A stretch of 46,987 bases of DNA, from IMG/VR virus record IMGVR_UViG_3300044568_004272, positions 1 through 46,987 of that record, one strand, 5' to 3'. The stretch comes from a virus. Below, one piece after another: positions 20,581 through 27,661 of this stretch. Position 1 is the first letter of the stretch, and each line of letters begins with the position of its first letter. A program made the translations under genes and the position numbers. Below the pieces are notes generated by a model. It did no database searches and was not told where the DNA came from. It saw only the letters and a list, made by a program, of their open reading frames with translations.

Positions 20581-20835
20581 ATGGCTGACGAGAACCTGAC
20601 CAAATTACTGGCTGGGTTCACCAGCGATGGGACTCCTCTTCCAGCCATCATTGGTTCTAAGTTAGAGTGGGGCGTTACCGTTTTGGTAGCTTCCATGCTT
20701 GCTAATGAAAACTTGGCATCCAGTATGGAAGCAGAAGAAATGGTTGATGCAGCTATCAACTATTACAACTTGATTCAAGAACGTCTTGGTTACTACCAAA
20801 AGCACCAGGCACATTCACTAGAACGCCTTCTTTGA
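20581..20835 (+). CDS. Hypothetical protein (84 aa)
   Basis: It has a strong Shine-Dalgarno (AAGGAG, 5 nt from ATG), unlike most genes in this array. The product is helical (GVTVLVASMLANENLASSMEAEEMVDAAINYY). No family recognised. Confidence 0.6.
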   Translation: MADENLTKLLAGFTSDGTPLPAIIGSKLEWGVTVLVASMLANENLASSMEAEEMVDAAINYYNLIQERLGYYQKHQAHSLERLL

Positions 20836-20859
20836 TTACAGTTTTTAATCATTAATAGT

Positions 20860-20889
20860 TTTACTTGCCAATAAAAATCCTGGTATAGT
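20860..20889 (+). promoter_or_regulatory. Extended -10 promoter candidate
   Basis: TTTACT (20860-20865), an 18-bp spacer, then TGGTATAGT, an extended -10 with TATAGT at 20884-20889. It lies 22 nt before the start codon at 20912. Confidence 0.5.
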
Positions 20890-20911
20890 ATTTGAGTCTT
20901 TATTCTCACAG

Positions 20912-21109
20912 ATGGAACCAATTGTTGTGCCTAAGTTAACCGTGTCTTTTGCGGTTGACTTGGAAGTGGAATACGATTCGTTCAGCGGCAAAACTGCTGA
21001 TGAAATCGCAGAAGCCCTTCAAGATGAATTGGATGATTTACTTTTTGAAGTAAGCCCCAACGTCAAAGGTATCTTTACATCTATCACAGCAATTGATTTC
21101 AATGACTGA
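20912..21109 (+). CDS. Hypothetical acidic protein (65 aa)
   Basis: An alternating beta strand (PKLTVSFAVDLEVEYDSF), then an acidic helix (KTADEIAEALQDELDDLLFEV) and a second strand (IFTSITAIDFND). It could be a compact two-layer fold. Overlaps the next gene by 8 nt. Confidence 0.55.
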   Translation: MEPIVVPKLTVSFAVDLEVEYDSFSGKTADEIAEALQDELDDLLFEVSPNVKGIFTSITAIDFND

Positions 21110-21422
21110 AGATCTCGCTAAAAAACTAAATACAGCTGGTGCTTTTGATTCGCCCTGGCTCCAGGAGCAGCTCCACAGCTGGAATGTTATTGCTGAACAA
21201 AAGAAAGCAGACTTTACAGAGCGCATGTATCAGTGTTCTGGTCGGCAAGATCCAAGTCATCCCATGCATGGTCTGTACACCGGTCTTTGGGAAAACTTCT
21301 GCATTAAAGAAGCTGGGCCTATTATGCGAGAACGGTTCTTTGAAATGCAAGAAGCCGTTCGGCTGTATGAGCAAGGGTTGTTGCAACCAGCTCATCCAAA
21401 TGAATTCATGATTACAGCTTGA
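21102..21422 (+). CDS. Hypothetical protein (106 aa)
   Basis: ATG at 21102 (TTTCAATGACTGAAG) overlaps the previous stop. The product is helical with aromatic residues (WLQEQLHSWNVIAEQKKADFTERM) and a His/Met-rich middle. No family recognised. A terminator follows 27 nt later. Confidence 0.55.
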   Translation: MTEDLAKKLNTAGAFDSPWLQEQLHSWNVIAEQKKADFTERMYQCSGRQDPSHPMHGLYTGLWENFCIKEAGPIMRERFFEMQEAVRLYEQGLLQPAHPNEFMITA

Positions 21423-21448
21423 TCCGTTGTAAAAACTAACTACACTTT

Positions 21449-21485
21449 GGGGGAGCCACAACGTGGCGCACCCCTTTTTATTTTT
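21449..21485 (+). terminator. Rho-independent terminator just before a start codon
   Basis: GGGG + GCCAC paired with GTGGC + CCCC (3-nt loop AAC and a small internal loop) is followed by TTTTTATTTTT. The next ATG is at 21489, 3 nt after the T-rich tract, a layout also seen at 8695 and 9432. Confidence 0.82.
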
Positions 21486-21488
21486 CTT

Positions 21489-21896
21489 ATGTCTGACTCA
21501 ACTGATCCTCTTGATACAATTAAAAATTGGCAAGACTGGTATAAAGGTAATAAGGTTGTGGCTGAATTGGATGAGCCAATGGTTTCTAAAGATTCTCGGG
21601 AAAACCTACATGACACCAGCAAAGCTATTGATTCAATGCCGGACTGGCGTGAGTACTGTGCTGAACTTATTGGAATTGATCTCCCCATTGATGATGACAA
21701 TTCCGTTTATAAACAAAAAGCAACAGCGCATTTTGCTGACACTATTGCTGAATTCTTCAATGAGATGAGCGGTCAAGAACTATTTGATTGCTTTGCTGCA
21801 GCAGCTAAAGAAAACCTGGAATATCATACAAAGTCTTATGACCGGGCCAAAGATTTAATGGATCTTCTTCAACAAAAAAACCATGGAAAAAAATAA
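21489..21896 (+). CDS. Hypothetical acidic protein (135 aa)
   Basis: The ATG at 21489 is preferred; the in-frame ATG at 21447 would put the terminator hairpin inside the coding region. The protein is acidic and helical (SDSTDPLDTIKNWQDWYKGN..., FADTIAEFFNEMSGQELFDCFAAAAK). No family recognised. Overlaps the next gene by 14 nt. Confidence 0.55.
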   Translation: MSDSTDPLDTIKNWQDWYKGNKVVAELDEPMVSKDSRENLHDTSKAIDSMPDWREYCAELIGIDLPIDDDNSVYKQKATAHFADTIAEFFNEMSGQELFDCFAAAAKENLEYHTKSYDRAKDLMDLLQQKNHGKK

Positions 21897-22101
21897 TTCC
21901 AAATTAAAAAAACCTTATGTGGCCTGGGTTTGTCACACTTGTGGTGTTAAGTACGGCAAGTGGTACCAAAGTGGCGAATACTATGGACCAAAACACCACA
22001 CTGCTACCTACCACTACAACAGCTGTGATGTTTGCGGCGCCAATGATGTTCCTGTAACGGAACCAAGGGACTATGGTTATTTGCGTACGACTAAACCGTA
22101 G
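21883..22101 (+). CDS. Small zinc-ribbon protein (72 aa)
   Basis: Two knuckles, CHTC at about residues 17-20 and CDVC at about 48-51, separated by a Tyr/His-rich segment, indicate a zinc ribbon. It may bind nucleic acid or protein. It converges with the minus-strand structural gene (11-bp overlap at the 3' ends). Confidence 0.65.
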   Translation: MEKNNSKLKKPYVAWVCHTCGVKYGKWYQSGEYYGPKHHTATYHYNSCDVCGANDVPVTEPRDYGYLRTTKP

Positions 22102-22438
22102 CTGAAATCCCAAACGTTACAGTAGCTGCTGTACCGCCAGACTCTGATACAAACACAGGTTGAATATACTTCACTGGCATATTGGTCACACTGTAAAAAC
22201 TTGTGCCGTTGGCAGTGATTGTTTGACCGCTGACAATGGGTGCATAGTTAGTTCCATCCAAGGAGCCATCTAAACGCACCACAACGTTTGTATTAATGCT
22301 GGCAACAGTTGCCGCAAATAAAAATGTCTTGGGTGCAGAGCGGTTTGGAAAATCAATTTGATAGGCTTCTCCACTTGCGGGTGCAGTAAAGCCGCTAGTA
22401 ATTAAATATAAATTCTCTTGTTCGTGTCGGTAGGCCAC
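22091..22438 (-). CDS. Putative virion structural protein (115 aa)
   Basis: All-beta composition rich in Thr/Ser/Ala/Val (TFLFAATVASINTNVVVRLDGSLDG, then SFYSVTNMPVKYIQPVFVSES). This pattern is common in small tail- or capsid-decorating phage proteins. It is divergent from the structural gene at 22504, which supports the assignment. Confidence 0.55.
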   Translation of the reverse strand: MAYRHEQENLYLITSGFTAPASGEAYQIDFPNRSAPKTFLFAATVASINTNVVVRLDGSLDGTNYAPIVSGQTITANGTSFYSVTNMPVKYIQPVFVSESGGTAATVTFGISATV

Positions 22439-22503
22439 TGACGTATTGCTTGTATTTAATTATTTTAACAGGAGTAAAATAAAATATACAACGATAAAAG
22501 ACA

Positions 22504-23826
22504 ATGCCTCTTTATAGGGATCCAGATGATACTCAACTATATGAGGTTATTAAAGTTCAAACGTGCAGCGGTCAACCTTTAGAGGTTACTTCAGCAGCCA
22601 ATGCAAGCCCTGTGGTTGTTACTACGGCAGGTACTCCGGGCAGCGATGCATTCGGTCGTGCCCGCATGTCTCAACCACTGACCCTGTTTGATTCCAGTCA
22701 TCGTTATAGCGATAACGGGCTGTGGGCAACTGCAACTGGAGTCGGGTCTGATGCAACGTTTAATGCCAATGCAGGCCTTGTAGAACTTAATGTACCAACA
22801 ACGTCTGGCGGTTACGTTAAGAGAGAAACTAAAAAGGTGTTTGCTTACCAGCCGGGGAAATCCCTTTTGGTTCTTTCTACATTTGTTATGGCGCCTGCTA
22901 AAACCAACTTGCGTCAGAGGATTGGTTATTTTGGTGTAAATAATGGACTTTATTTGCAACTGCAAAATTCAACGCTTAGTTTTGTTAAACGCAGTTCTAT
23001 AACCGGAACAGTTGCTGAAACAGCGGTTGATCAAGCTGATTGGAATGTTGACAAGTTAGATGGCACTGGCCCGTCTGGTCTAACGCTTAATATCACTAAA
23101 GCACAAATCTTTTGGATGGATGTTGAATGGTTAGGGCTTGGGACCGTACGCCTTGGTTTTGTTATCAATGGTCTTTTTATTCATTGCCATTCTTTCCACC
23201 ACGCCAACTTAATTGAGAGTACTTATATCACTACAGCATCACTTCCATTGCGTTATGAAATTGAAAACCTTGGTACAACCGCCAGTAGCAGTACGTTAAA
23301 ACAGGTTTGTTCAACTGTTATTTCAGAAGGCGGCTATGAGCTGCGCGGCAGGCAGGGCGCTGTTGGCACTCCCCTTGCTGCAATGCGAGAGCTTACAGCA
23401 ACTGGTGTTTTGTATCCAATTGTTTCTTTGCGTTTAAAAGCTAGTCCTGATCGCCTTGATGCAATTGTTATCCCAACTGCTGTAAGTATTCTTGGTGATG
23501 GCAATAACGCTTTCTTTGAATGGCGTCTGCAAAGTAATTCAACAACATCAGGTGGTACTTGGACGAGTGCCGGTACTGACTCTTCTGTTGAATATAACTT
23601 GAGCGGTGTTAGTTCCAGTGGTGGCCGTACTCTTGCTAAAGGTTACATTTCATCTACTACGCAAAGCAATAATGCAATTGACATCTTAAAAGAAGCCCTG
23701 TTTCAGTTTCAGTTGCAAAGAAATAGTTTTACAAGTACACCAGAAGAATTTAGCCTTCTTGTTCAAACAAAAGTTGCAGGTGATGATGTATATGCATCAA
23801 TTGACTGGGAGGAAATTTCTCTTTGA
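22504..23826 (+). CDS. Large virion structural protein (440 aa)
   Basis: Residues about 48-75 contain DAFGRARMSQPLTLFDSSHRY, a signature I recall from virion structural proteins of many large phages (DAFGRLRVS-P-TLFDS). The rest is beta-rich with LRQRIGYFGVNNGLYLQ and a GTVRLGFVINGLFIHCH segment, typical of receptor-binding or baseplate-associated proteins. It probably acts in the virion (tail/baseplate). An AT-rich divergent region with TATACA lies upstream. Confidence 0.7.
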   Translation: MPLYRDPDDTQLYEVIKVQTCSGQPLEVTSAANASPVVVTTAGTPGSDAFGRARMSQPLTLFDSSHRYSDNGLWATATGVGSDATFNANAGLVELNVPTTSGGYVKRETKKVFAYQPGKSLLVLSTFVMAPAKTNLRQRIGYFGVNNGLYLQLQNSTLSFVKRSSITGTVAETAVDQADWNVDKLDGTGPSGLTLNITKAQIFWMDVEWLGLGTVRLGFVINGLFIHCHSFHHANLIESTYITTASLPLRYEIENLGTTASSSTLKQVCSTVISEGGYELRGRQGAVGTPLAAMRELTATGVLYPIVSLRLKASPDRLDAIVIPTAVSILGDGNNAFFEWRLQSNSTTSGGTWTSAGTDSSVEYNLSGVSSSGGRTLAKGYISSTTQSNNAIDILKEALFQFQLQRNSFTSTPEEFSLLVQTKVAGDDVYASIDWEEISL

Positions 23827-23852
23827 TAGACTGTTACTACTGATAAAAAGCC

Positions 23853-24404
23853 ATGTATACCCCTGGTCCTCAAACGGCTCAACAGCTTCCTGTCCCCCAG
23901 GTGCAAGAGGTTCCTGAACCGCAGGATAAACCCAAGGCTCCCGCTAAGTCAAAGAATGGTGATGTCGGGGCCTTCATCCAGCAGTGCATCTCCCTTGCTT
24001 CCTACGTCAAGGAACTTCAAACACAATCCCATCTCATTCACCTGAACTACGAGGGGTCGAACTTCCTCGGGGTGCATCGGTTCCTTGGTAAGCAATACGA
24101 GGCTCATCTTGAACAGTTTGATAAGTTGGGTGAATTTATTCGCAGCATGGACTACTTGATGCCCATGTGTGCCAAGGGATTGGCAGATGCTGGCCCTGGT
24201 ATTCAGCATGTTACCAGCTACAAAGGCACAGAAATGCTCGCTGTGTACTACAAAAACCTAGAAGAGCTGGGCATGAAGACCAAGAAGTTGGAGCCTATTG
24301 CTGCCAAGGTTGGTGCCATCGACATCCAGAACTACATGGCTGAGTTATGTGGGGAAGCATTTAAAGCCGCCTGGCAAATAAAAGCCACACTGAGAAATGG
24401 CTAA
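23853..24404 (+). CDS. Dps-like ferritin (phage-encoded)
   Basis: 183 residues. A Pro-rich N-terminal tail (about residues 1-33) precedes a four-helix Dps-like domain. HLNYEGSNFLGVH...YEAHLEQFDKLGEFI aligns with the Dps signature HWN-xGxNFxxxH...D-xxE. The four ferroxidase residues fall at H63, H75, D90 and E94, with the same spacing (12, 15, 4) as E. coli Dps H51, H63, D78, E82. Dps oxidises and stores iron and can coat DNA. It could protect phage DNA from oxidative damage in a photosynthetic host or act in the virion. It lies next to structural genes and overlaps a Lys-rich peptide gene. Confidence 0.75.
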   Translation: MYTPGPQTAQQLPVPQVQEVPEPQDKPKAPAKSKNGDVGAFIQQCISLASYVKELQTQSHLIHLNYEGSNFLGVHRFLGKQYEAHLEQFDKLGEFIRSMDYLMPMCAKGLADAGPGIQHVTSYKGTEMLAVYYKNLEELGMKTKKLEPIAAKVGAIDIQNYMAELCGEAFKAAWQIKATLRNG

Positions 24405-24510
24405 ATCTAAAAACAAAAAGAAAAAGACGGCTACTGCAAAGCAAAACGCTAAGCAGAATTCTGGTAACGCAACTGCACGTAAAGCAAAGAATGGTGGGAA
24501 GAAAAAATAA
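24397..24510 (+). CDS. Lys-rich histone-like microprotein (37 aa)
   Basis: ATG at 24397 overlaps the Dps stop by 8 nt and runs to TAA at 24508. It is made almost entirely of Lys, Ala, Asn, Thr and Gly (MAKSKNKKKKTATAKQ...), about 15 Lys of 37, and resembles the tails of histone H1 or bacterial HU-like extensions. It would bind DNA nonspecifically. Overlap with the Dps gene implies coupled expression. Confidence 0.6.
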   Translation: MAKSKNKKKKTATAKQNAKQNSGNATARKAKNGGKKK

Positions 24511-24768
24511 TTAATCCACCCAATGTTCAAGCCGGTGGCAGTTACAGCAAAGCGGAATACACTTCTTGATTTCTTCTTCTATCCGTTCCCAGCTGTAGCC
24601 GTGGTTCACCATGTTTGAAATGTTATGGTCTTTGTCTCCAATATGGTGGAACTCCAAGACTCGGTGATCATCGTTTCCGCAACTGTCGCAGGACAAAGTC
24701 TTTTTGTACTCCAAGAACTTGTTTCGATTCTCTTGAAGCTTTGGCTTGGAAGTTGGCACTAAAGCCAA
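24511..24768 (-). CDS. Small HNH endonuclease (85 aa)
   Basis: CDSCG, then EFHHIGDKDHNISNMVNHGYSW, then a Cys-rich IPLCCNCHRLEHW: the two Cys knuckles and the HH...N...H core of a compact HNH nuclease. It is a candidate free-standing homing endonuclease, placed beside the tRNA-Thr and a GIY-YIG-like gene. Convergent with the Lys-rich gene with no gap. Confidence 0.82.
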   Translation of the reverse strand: MALVPTSKPKLQENRNKFLEYKKTLSCDSCGNDDHRVLEFHHIGDKDHNISNMVNHGYSWERIEEEIKKCIPLCCNCHRLEHWVD

Positions 24769-24803
24769 TACGTTGCTGCGATAAGTATAACTAAATTTCT
24801 ATA

Positions 24804-24876
24804 AGCTGGATATCGGATTTGAACCGATGACCTGAGACTTACAAAATCCCTGCTGCTACCACTGAGCTAATCCAGC
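24804..24876 (-). tRNA. tRNA-Thr (anticodon TGT)
   Basis: On the minus strand the acceptor GCTGGAT pairs with ATCCAGC. The anticodon arm is GGGAT-TTTGTAA-GTCTC (two wobble pairs), anticodon TGT. The T arm is ATCGG-TTCGAAT-CCGAT. CCA is not encoded. It reads ACA. Its 5' 21 nt overlap the 3' end of the GIY-YIG-like gene, whose TAG stop lies in the D-loop. Confidence 0.9.
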
Positions 24877-25575
24877 GAGTAGGGCGAGAGTATCCGCCGA
24901 CGATAATCTACGATGCGGCTTAGGGGACTCTTCGTTTAATACAACGTTCCTTGTTGTACCCTCTTGGTCTCCTATTTTAATTCTAGCTGCTGGATCCCAT
25001 CCGTTTGCTTTGTTGTGCTTTGCAACATTTCCTGGTGTGCTTATAAAACCATCAGCAGTGGACATCCATCGCTGAGAATTAGTTGACGCCGCACCCTTTT
25101 GTGAATCAGATTTTTTTTCTTCGTTTTTTCTTGCAAAAATACCTAATCCATTGTTTTTACACTTTAAACCACCGGGTCTTTTATTTGCCTTATTGGAGTC
25201 AATAGTCATTTGTTCAGGAGTTCGTCCATGTATTCCCCTTTTTTCTTTATAAATTTTTTCTCCACCAAGTTTGCATGCTTTTTCCCGGATGGCCCAAGAG
25301 CGAATAGCTCCGACTCGTTCATTAAGGCAAAACGGTTTATTAAGATCCGGAACAATTAAACGACGTTCTACATTTACAGCTTCTATCCAACCCTTTTCTG
25401 TGTAGGGAAATATCTCAAGAATTTGAATTTTAGGTGTATAAAAATTCCACATCCATTTGTGCGTTACAGGTGATCCCATGTAACCATCATTATATTTCTT
25501 CTCTTTATGAACACCCCAATACCAATGGGGCACTTCCTCAAACGTAATCTTATATGTATAAATACGTGAGCACAT
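24856..25575 (-). CDS. GIY-YIG-like homing endonuclease
   Basis: 239 residues. The N-terminal YTYKITF...YWGVHK, followed by YMGSPVTHKW and ILEIFPYTEKGWIEAVNVERRLIVPDLN, fits the GIY-YIG pattern of phage Seg-type enzymes in divergent form: the first strand, a Y-G motif, a His/Lys and a catalytic Glu. The C-terminal region (GIHGRTPEQM..., GGLKCKNNGLGIFARKNEEKKS, and a segment with NVAKHNKANGWDP) is a Lys/Asn-rich NUMOD-like DNA-binding tail. Its last codons lie inside the tRNA-Thr gene, so the tRNA locus may be its target or shelter. Confidence 0.7.
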   Translation of the reverse strand: MCSRIYTYKITFEEVPHWYWGVHKEKKYNDGYMGSPVTHKWMWNFYTPKIQILEIFPYTEKGWIEAVNVERRLIVPDLNKPFCLNERVGAIRSWAIREKACKLGGEKIYKEKRGIHGRTPEQMTIDSNKANKRPGGLKCKNNGLGIFARKNEEKKSDSQKGAASTNSQRWMSTADGFISTPGNVAKHNKANGWDPAARIKIGDQEGTTRNVVLNEESPKPHRRLSSADTLALLAGLAQW

Positions 25576-25628
25576 AATACTTTAAGCAATCCGATGACAG
25601 TTATCTGCCTGGCGAGTACCCTGATAAA

Positions 25629-26300
25629 TTATACAGTTTCATTTGGCGTTTTCCAGAAGTAATCGTCCTGTTCACCAAGCCTTCCCCATTTAGGTGCGCT
25701 TTCGACATCGAAGTACCGTGTAGACACTTTGAAGTCTGGTGTCTTGAGGTTGTGGTTGGTTAACGATGGATCGCACATGCGACAACGATTGTTGGGATAA
25801 GCGCCAATTTGGCCGTTATCCAAAACCACAATGTTATGAGATTTATGTTCATCAGGGAATTCAGCAAAGTAAAAATCTGGTTCATTCCTATGTGGATGAT
25901 AATTGTCAATTGTAAATAAATATGTGCCTTTCATTACACCTGCGCTACGCGTCATCACTTGAAACTCCATATTGAAGATCAAGTTCTTTTCAATGACCGT
26001 AAGACCATGATCGAATCCGTTCCAGAACTGCAGGTCGGTCAGGTCTAAATCGGGGGTGGGTGGTTGTGGTTTGTCTGGATGATCTGAGTCCCAAGCTAAG
26101 AATGCACTGATGGGCAGCTTGTCGTATAGGGCGCCGTATTCAGTTAAATACGTTTCAAAATACAGGGCGCGACCGGTGAGGGACTTGCAAGTCACCCAAT
26201 AGCCGGGAGTGTATTCCCCATGGCCGTCGTGTAGGTCACGCAAGTATTCCCGTCTGACCCAAACCCTTACGGGCGGTACGTTAGCAACAAGTGTTGTCAC
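25629..26300 (-). CDS. Conserved cyanophage protein of unknown function (223 aa)
   Basis: Begins MTTLVANVPPVRVWVRREYLRDLHDG; contains FTIDNYHPHRNEPDFYFAE, then FPDEHKSHN and LDNGQIGAYPNNRCR. I recall similar wording (IDNYHP..., EHKS-N-I-LDNGQ-A-PNNR) in many cyanophage hypothetical proteins. It looks beta-rich and soluble. A minus-strand terminator precedes it, so it has its own promoter or relies on read-through. Confidence 0.65.
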   Translation of the reverse strand: MTTLVANVPPVRVWVRREYLRDLHDGHGEYTPGYWVTCKSLTGRALYFETYLTEYGALYDKLPISAFLAWDSDHPDKPQPPTPDLDLTDLQFWNGFDHGLTVIEKNLIFNMEFQVMTRSAGVMKGTYLFTIDNYHPHRNEPDFYFAEFPDEHKSHNIVVLDNGQIGAYPNNRCRMCDPSLTNHNLKTPDFKVSTRYFDVESAPKWGRLGEQDDYFWKTPNETV

Positions 26301-26327
26301 AAAAAATCCCGGCGTTTATACCGGGAT
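26301..26327 (-). terminator. Rho-independent terminator (minus strand)
   Basis: Read on the minus strand, ATCCCGG-TATAAACG-CCGGGAT is followed by TTTTTT. It closes the transcription unit of the basic-protein genes (27661 down to 26425) just before the 25629-26300 gene begins. Confidence 0.85.
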
Positions 26328-26424
26328 CATAGCTTCCTTCCTTGCCCTTTTGAGCTCTACGTTTGTAACGTGGAGGGACTTTCGACTATTAGTCCCAGAG
26401 CGGTATTGCTCCAGGGTTAAGATA
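26328..26424 (-). ncRNA. Possible structured RNA in intergenic gap
   Basis: Within about 97 nt three small inverted repeats are packed in series: GAGC/GCTC, GGGACT/AGTCCC and ACGTT/AACGT. They do not make a tRNA (no GTTCGA T arm). This may be an unrecognised small RNA or 3' UTR structure upstream of the terminator. Evidence is base-pairing only. Confidence 0.3.
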
Positions 26425-26790
26425 TCACTTTTTCTTTGGTGCGGGTTTAGGAGTTGGTTTTGCTGGCGGCCTGGCGGGGGGTTTGGCCGGAGGTTTGGGA
26501 GCAGGTTTAGTAGGAGGTTTGGCCGGAGGCTTAGGTGCCGGTTTACTTGGCGGTTTGGCGGGAGGCCTCGGTTCTGGCTTGCTGGGGAACCCGGGTGTAG
26601 TAATTTCTTTTTTGGGGGTTACTCCCCGGCGAACCGCGTCTACAGACCCTTTGCCATATCTACCTTCTGCTTCGTTTAAAAAAGTTTCGAAACTTTTGCC
26701 TGGGTTGCTGCGTTCATAATCGCGACGCATGCGATCAGGTGTGTAATAGTCTTGGTTATTTGAAGATTGGCCGCCAGGGAAGAATACCAT
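26425..26790 (-). CDS. Protein with PAKPP repeat tail (121 aa)
   Basis: Residues 1-65 are soluble (SNNQDYYTPDRMRRDYERSNPGKSFETFLNEAEGRYG). From about residue 66 to the end is a Pro/Lys/Ala tail of repeated PxxKPPxKPxPKPP units ending PAPKKK. Such tails are extended and basic and may interact with nucleic acid or membrane surfaces. It belongs to a run of Lys-rich small genes and is possibly a virion component. Confidence 0.6.
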   Translation of the reverse strand: MVFFPGGQSSNNQDYYTPDRMRRDYERSNPGKSFETFLNEAEGRYGKGSVDAVRRGVTPKKEITTPGFPSKPEPRPPAKPPSKPAPKPPAKPPTKPAPKPPAKPPARPPAKPTPKPAPKKK

Positions 26791-26829
26791 AATTAAACCA
26801 GTTGGCTTGTTTTATTATAATGCGATTGT

Positions 26830-27036
26830 TTATTTATTTTTGTAACGTTTGGCTGCTCGCGCTGCACGTCCTGCTTTCTCTGCTGCCTTGGTATTTTTTA
26901 CAAACTGTTTTCCTTCTCGACTAGCAGCGCGTTTCTTTTGGTCGGTCTCTTGACGTTCTTCTTTTGACAGTGAGGCCCAGGCGGATTCCGGCAGGTAACG
27001 CTTTGTATATCCTTTTTGAATTGCTTTATCTGCCAT
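26830..27036 (-). CDS. Small basic protein (68 aa), partner of DUF5872-like protein
   Basis: The sequence TKRYLPESAWASLSKEERQETDQKKRAASREGKQFV, then NTKAAEKAGRAA, is a pattern I recall next to or fused with DUF5872 proteins of phages and large viruses. It is highly basic. The ATG overlaps the stop of the upstream DUF5872-like gene (one base). Confidence 0.55.
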   Translation of the reverse strand: MADKAIQKGYTKRYLPESAWASLSKEERQETDQKKRAASREGKQFVKNTKAAEKAGRAARAAKRYKNK

Positions 27037-27320
27037 TACTTTGAGTCCTTGTATTTCTTGGCGGCAGCTTTAGCTTTACTGCGTTTTTCGTATTCTTCTC
27101 GAGTGCTCCAATTTTCTTTCCCCCACTTCTCCAGGGACTTTTGCTTTTCTCCTTTTCCTCCCTTATATCCACCACCTGCTTTTTCATATTCTTGTGCTAC
27201 AAGCTGGGCCTTACGTGCACTCCATTGACCCGCTTTACCGCCACGGGTTCCGGCCATCACGCGATCTTTAATACGTTCGCGTAACTCCGGCTTGGAATAT
27301 TTGCTATCGTCCTGGGCCAT
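27036..27320 (-). CDS. DUF5872-like basic protein (94 aa)
   Basis: KYSKPELRERIKDRVMAGTRGGKAGQWSARKAQLVAQEY, then KAGGGYKGGKGEKQKSLEKW: this matches my memory of DUF5872 (PELRE-IK--IMAG-KGGKPGQWSARKAQL---Y). The family has unknown function. It is Lys/Gly-rich and probably DNA- or virion-associated. Overlaps its neighbours on both sides. Confidence 0.7.
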   Translation of the reverse strand: MAQDDSKYSKPELRERIKDRVMAGTRGGKAGQWSARKAQLVAQEYEKAGGGYKGGKGEKQKSLEKWGKENWSTREEYEKRSKAKAAAKKYKDSK

Positions 27321-27477
27321 CAGGATTATTTTTCTTTTCTTCCAACATTTTAGCCCACCTACATGGACGAGCTAACTTTTCCCAGTCTTTGGGTGGCTCA
27401 GGAATTAAACGATACAACTCACAAAAGTAATTTTCTAATCTTTCTTCTTCAGTAGGAATGTGTATCTTCTTTGTCAC
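27304..27477 (-). CDS. Small protein with GTG start (57 aa)
   Basis: GTG at 27477 lies 5 nt after AAGG and opens a frame of 57 residues ending at TAG 27306-27304, overlapping both neighbouring genes. It reads MTKKIHIPTEEERLENYFCELYRLIPEPP..., an acidic-aromatic helix then KDWEKLARPCRWAKMLEEKK. It fills an otherwise empty 130-bp gap. Confidence 0.5.
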   Translation of the reverse strand: MTKKIHIPTEEERLENYFCELYRLIPEPPKDWEKLARPCRWAKMLEEKKNNPDGPGR

Positions 27478-27661
27478 CTTTGGCCTTACTAAAACGATTC
27501 ATAATTTCATCCATGCATTCCAAAGAATCTAACCGCTGCAGTAAATCTGCAATCATGTTAATGGTCATGGGATGTTCGGAGCGTGCTGCAAATGCCAATG
27601 CATCGCGCAGATGTTTGCCAGCTTCGTTGACTGATTCCTTGACTTGCGTGGATAAAGACAT
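27449..27661 (-). CDS. Hypothetical helical protein (70 aa)
   Basis: The ATG at 27661 has a good Shine-Dalgarno (AAGGA, 7 nt). The upstream in-frame ATG at 27700 is an alternative giving 83 residues. The sequence (STQVKESVNEAGKHLRDALAFAARSEHPMTINMIADLLQRLDSL) is helical and soluble. It is the first gene of the basic-protein operon. Function unknown. Confidence 0.55.
   Translation of the reverse strand: MSLSTQVKESVNEAGKHLRDALAFAARSEHPMTINMIADLLQRLDSLECMDEIMNRFSKAKGDKEDTHSY

Noticed and set aside
26209-26679. Glycine-rich plus-strand frame (GGLGAGL repeats)
   Set aside because: It is the antisense reading of the PAKPP repeat gene on the minus strand; the repeats come from that gene.
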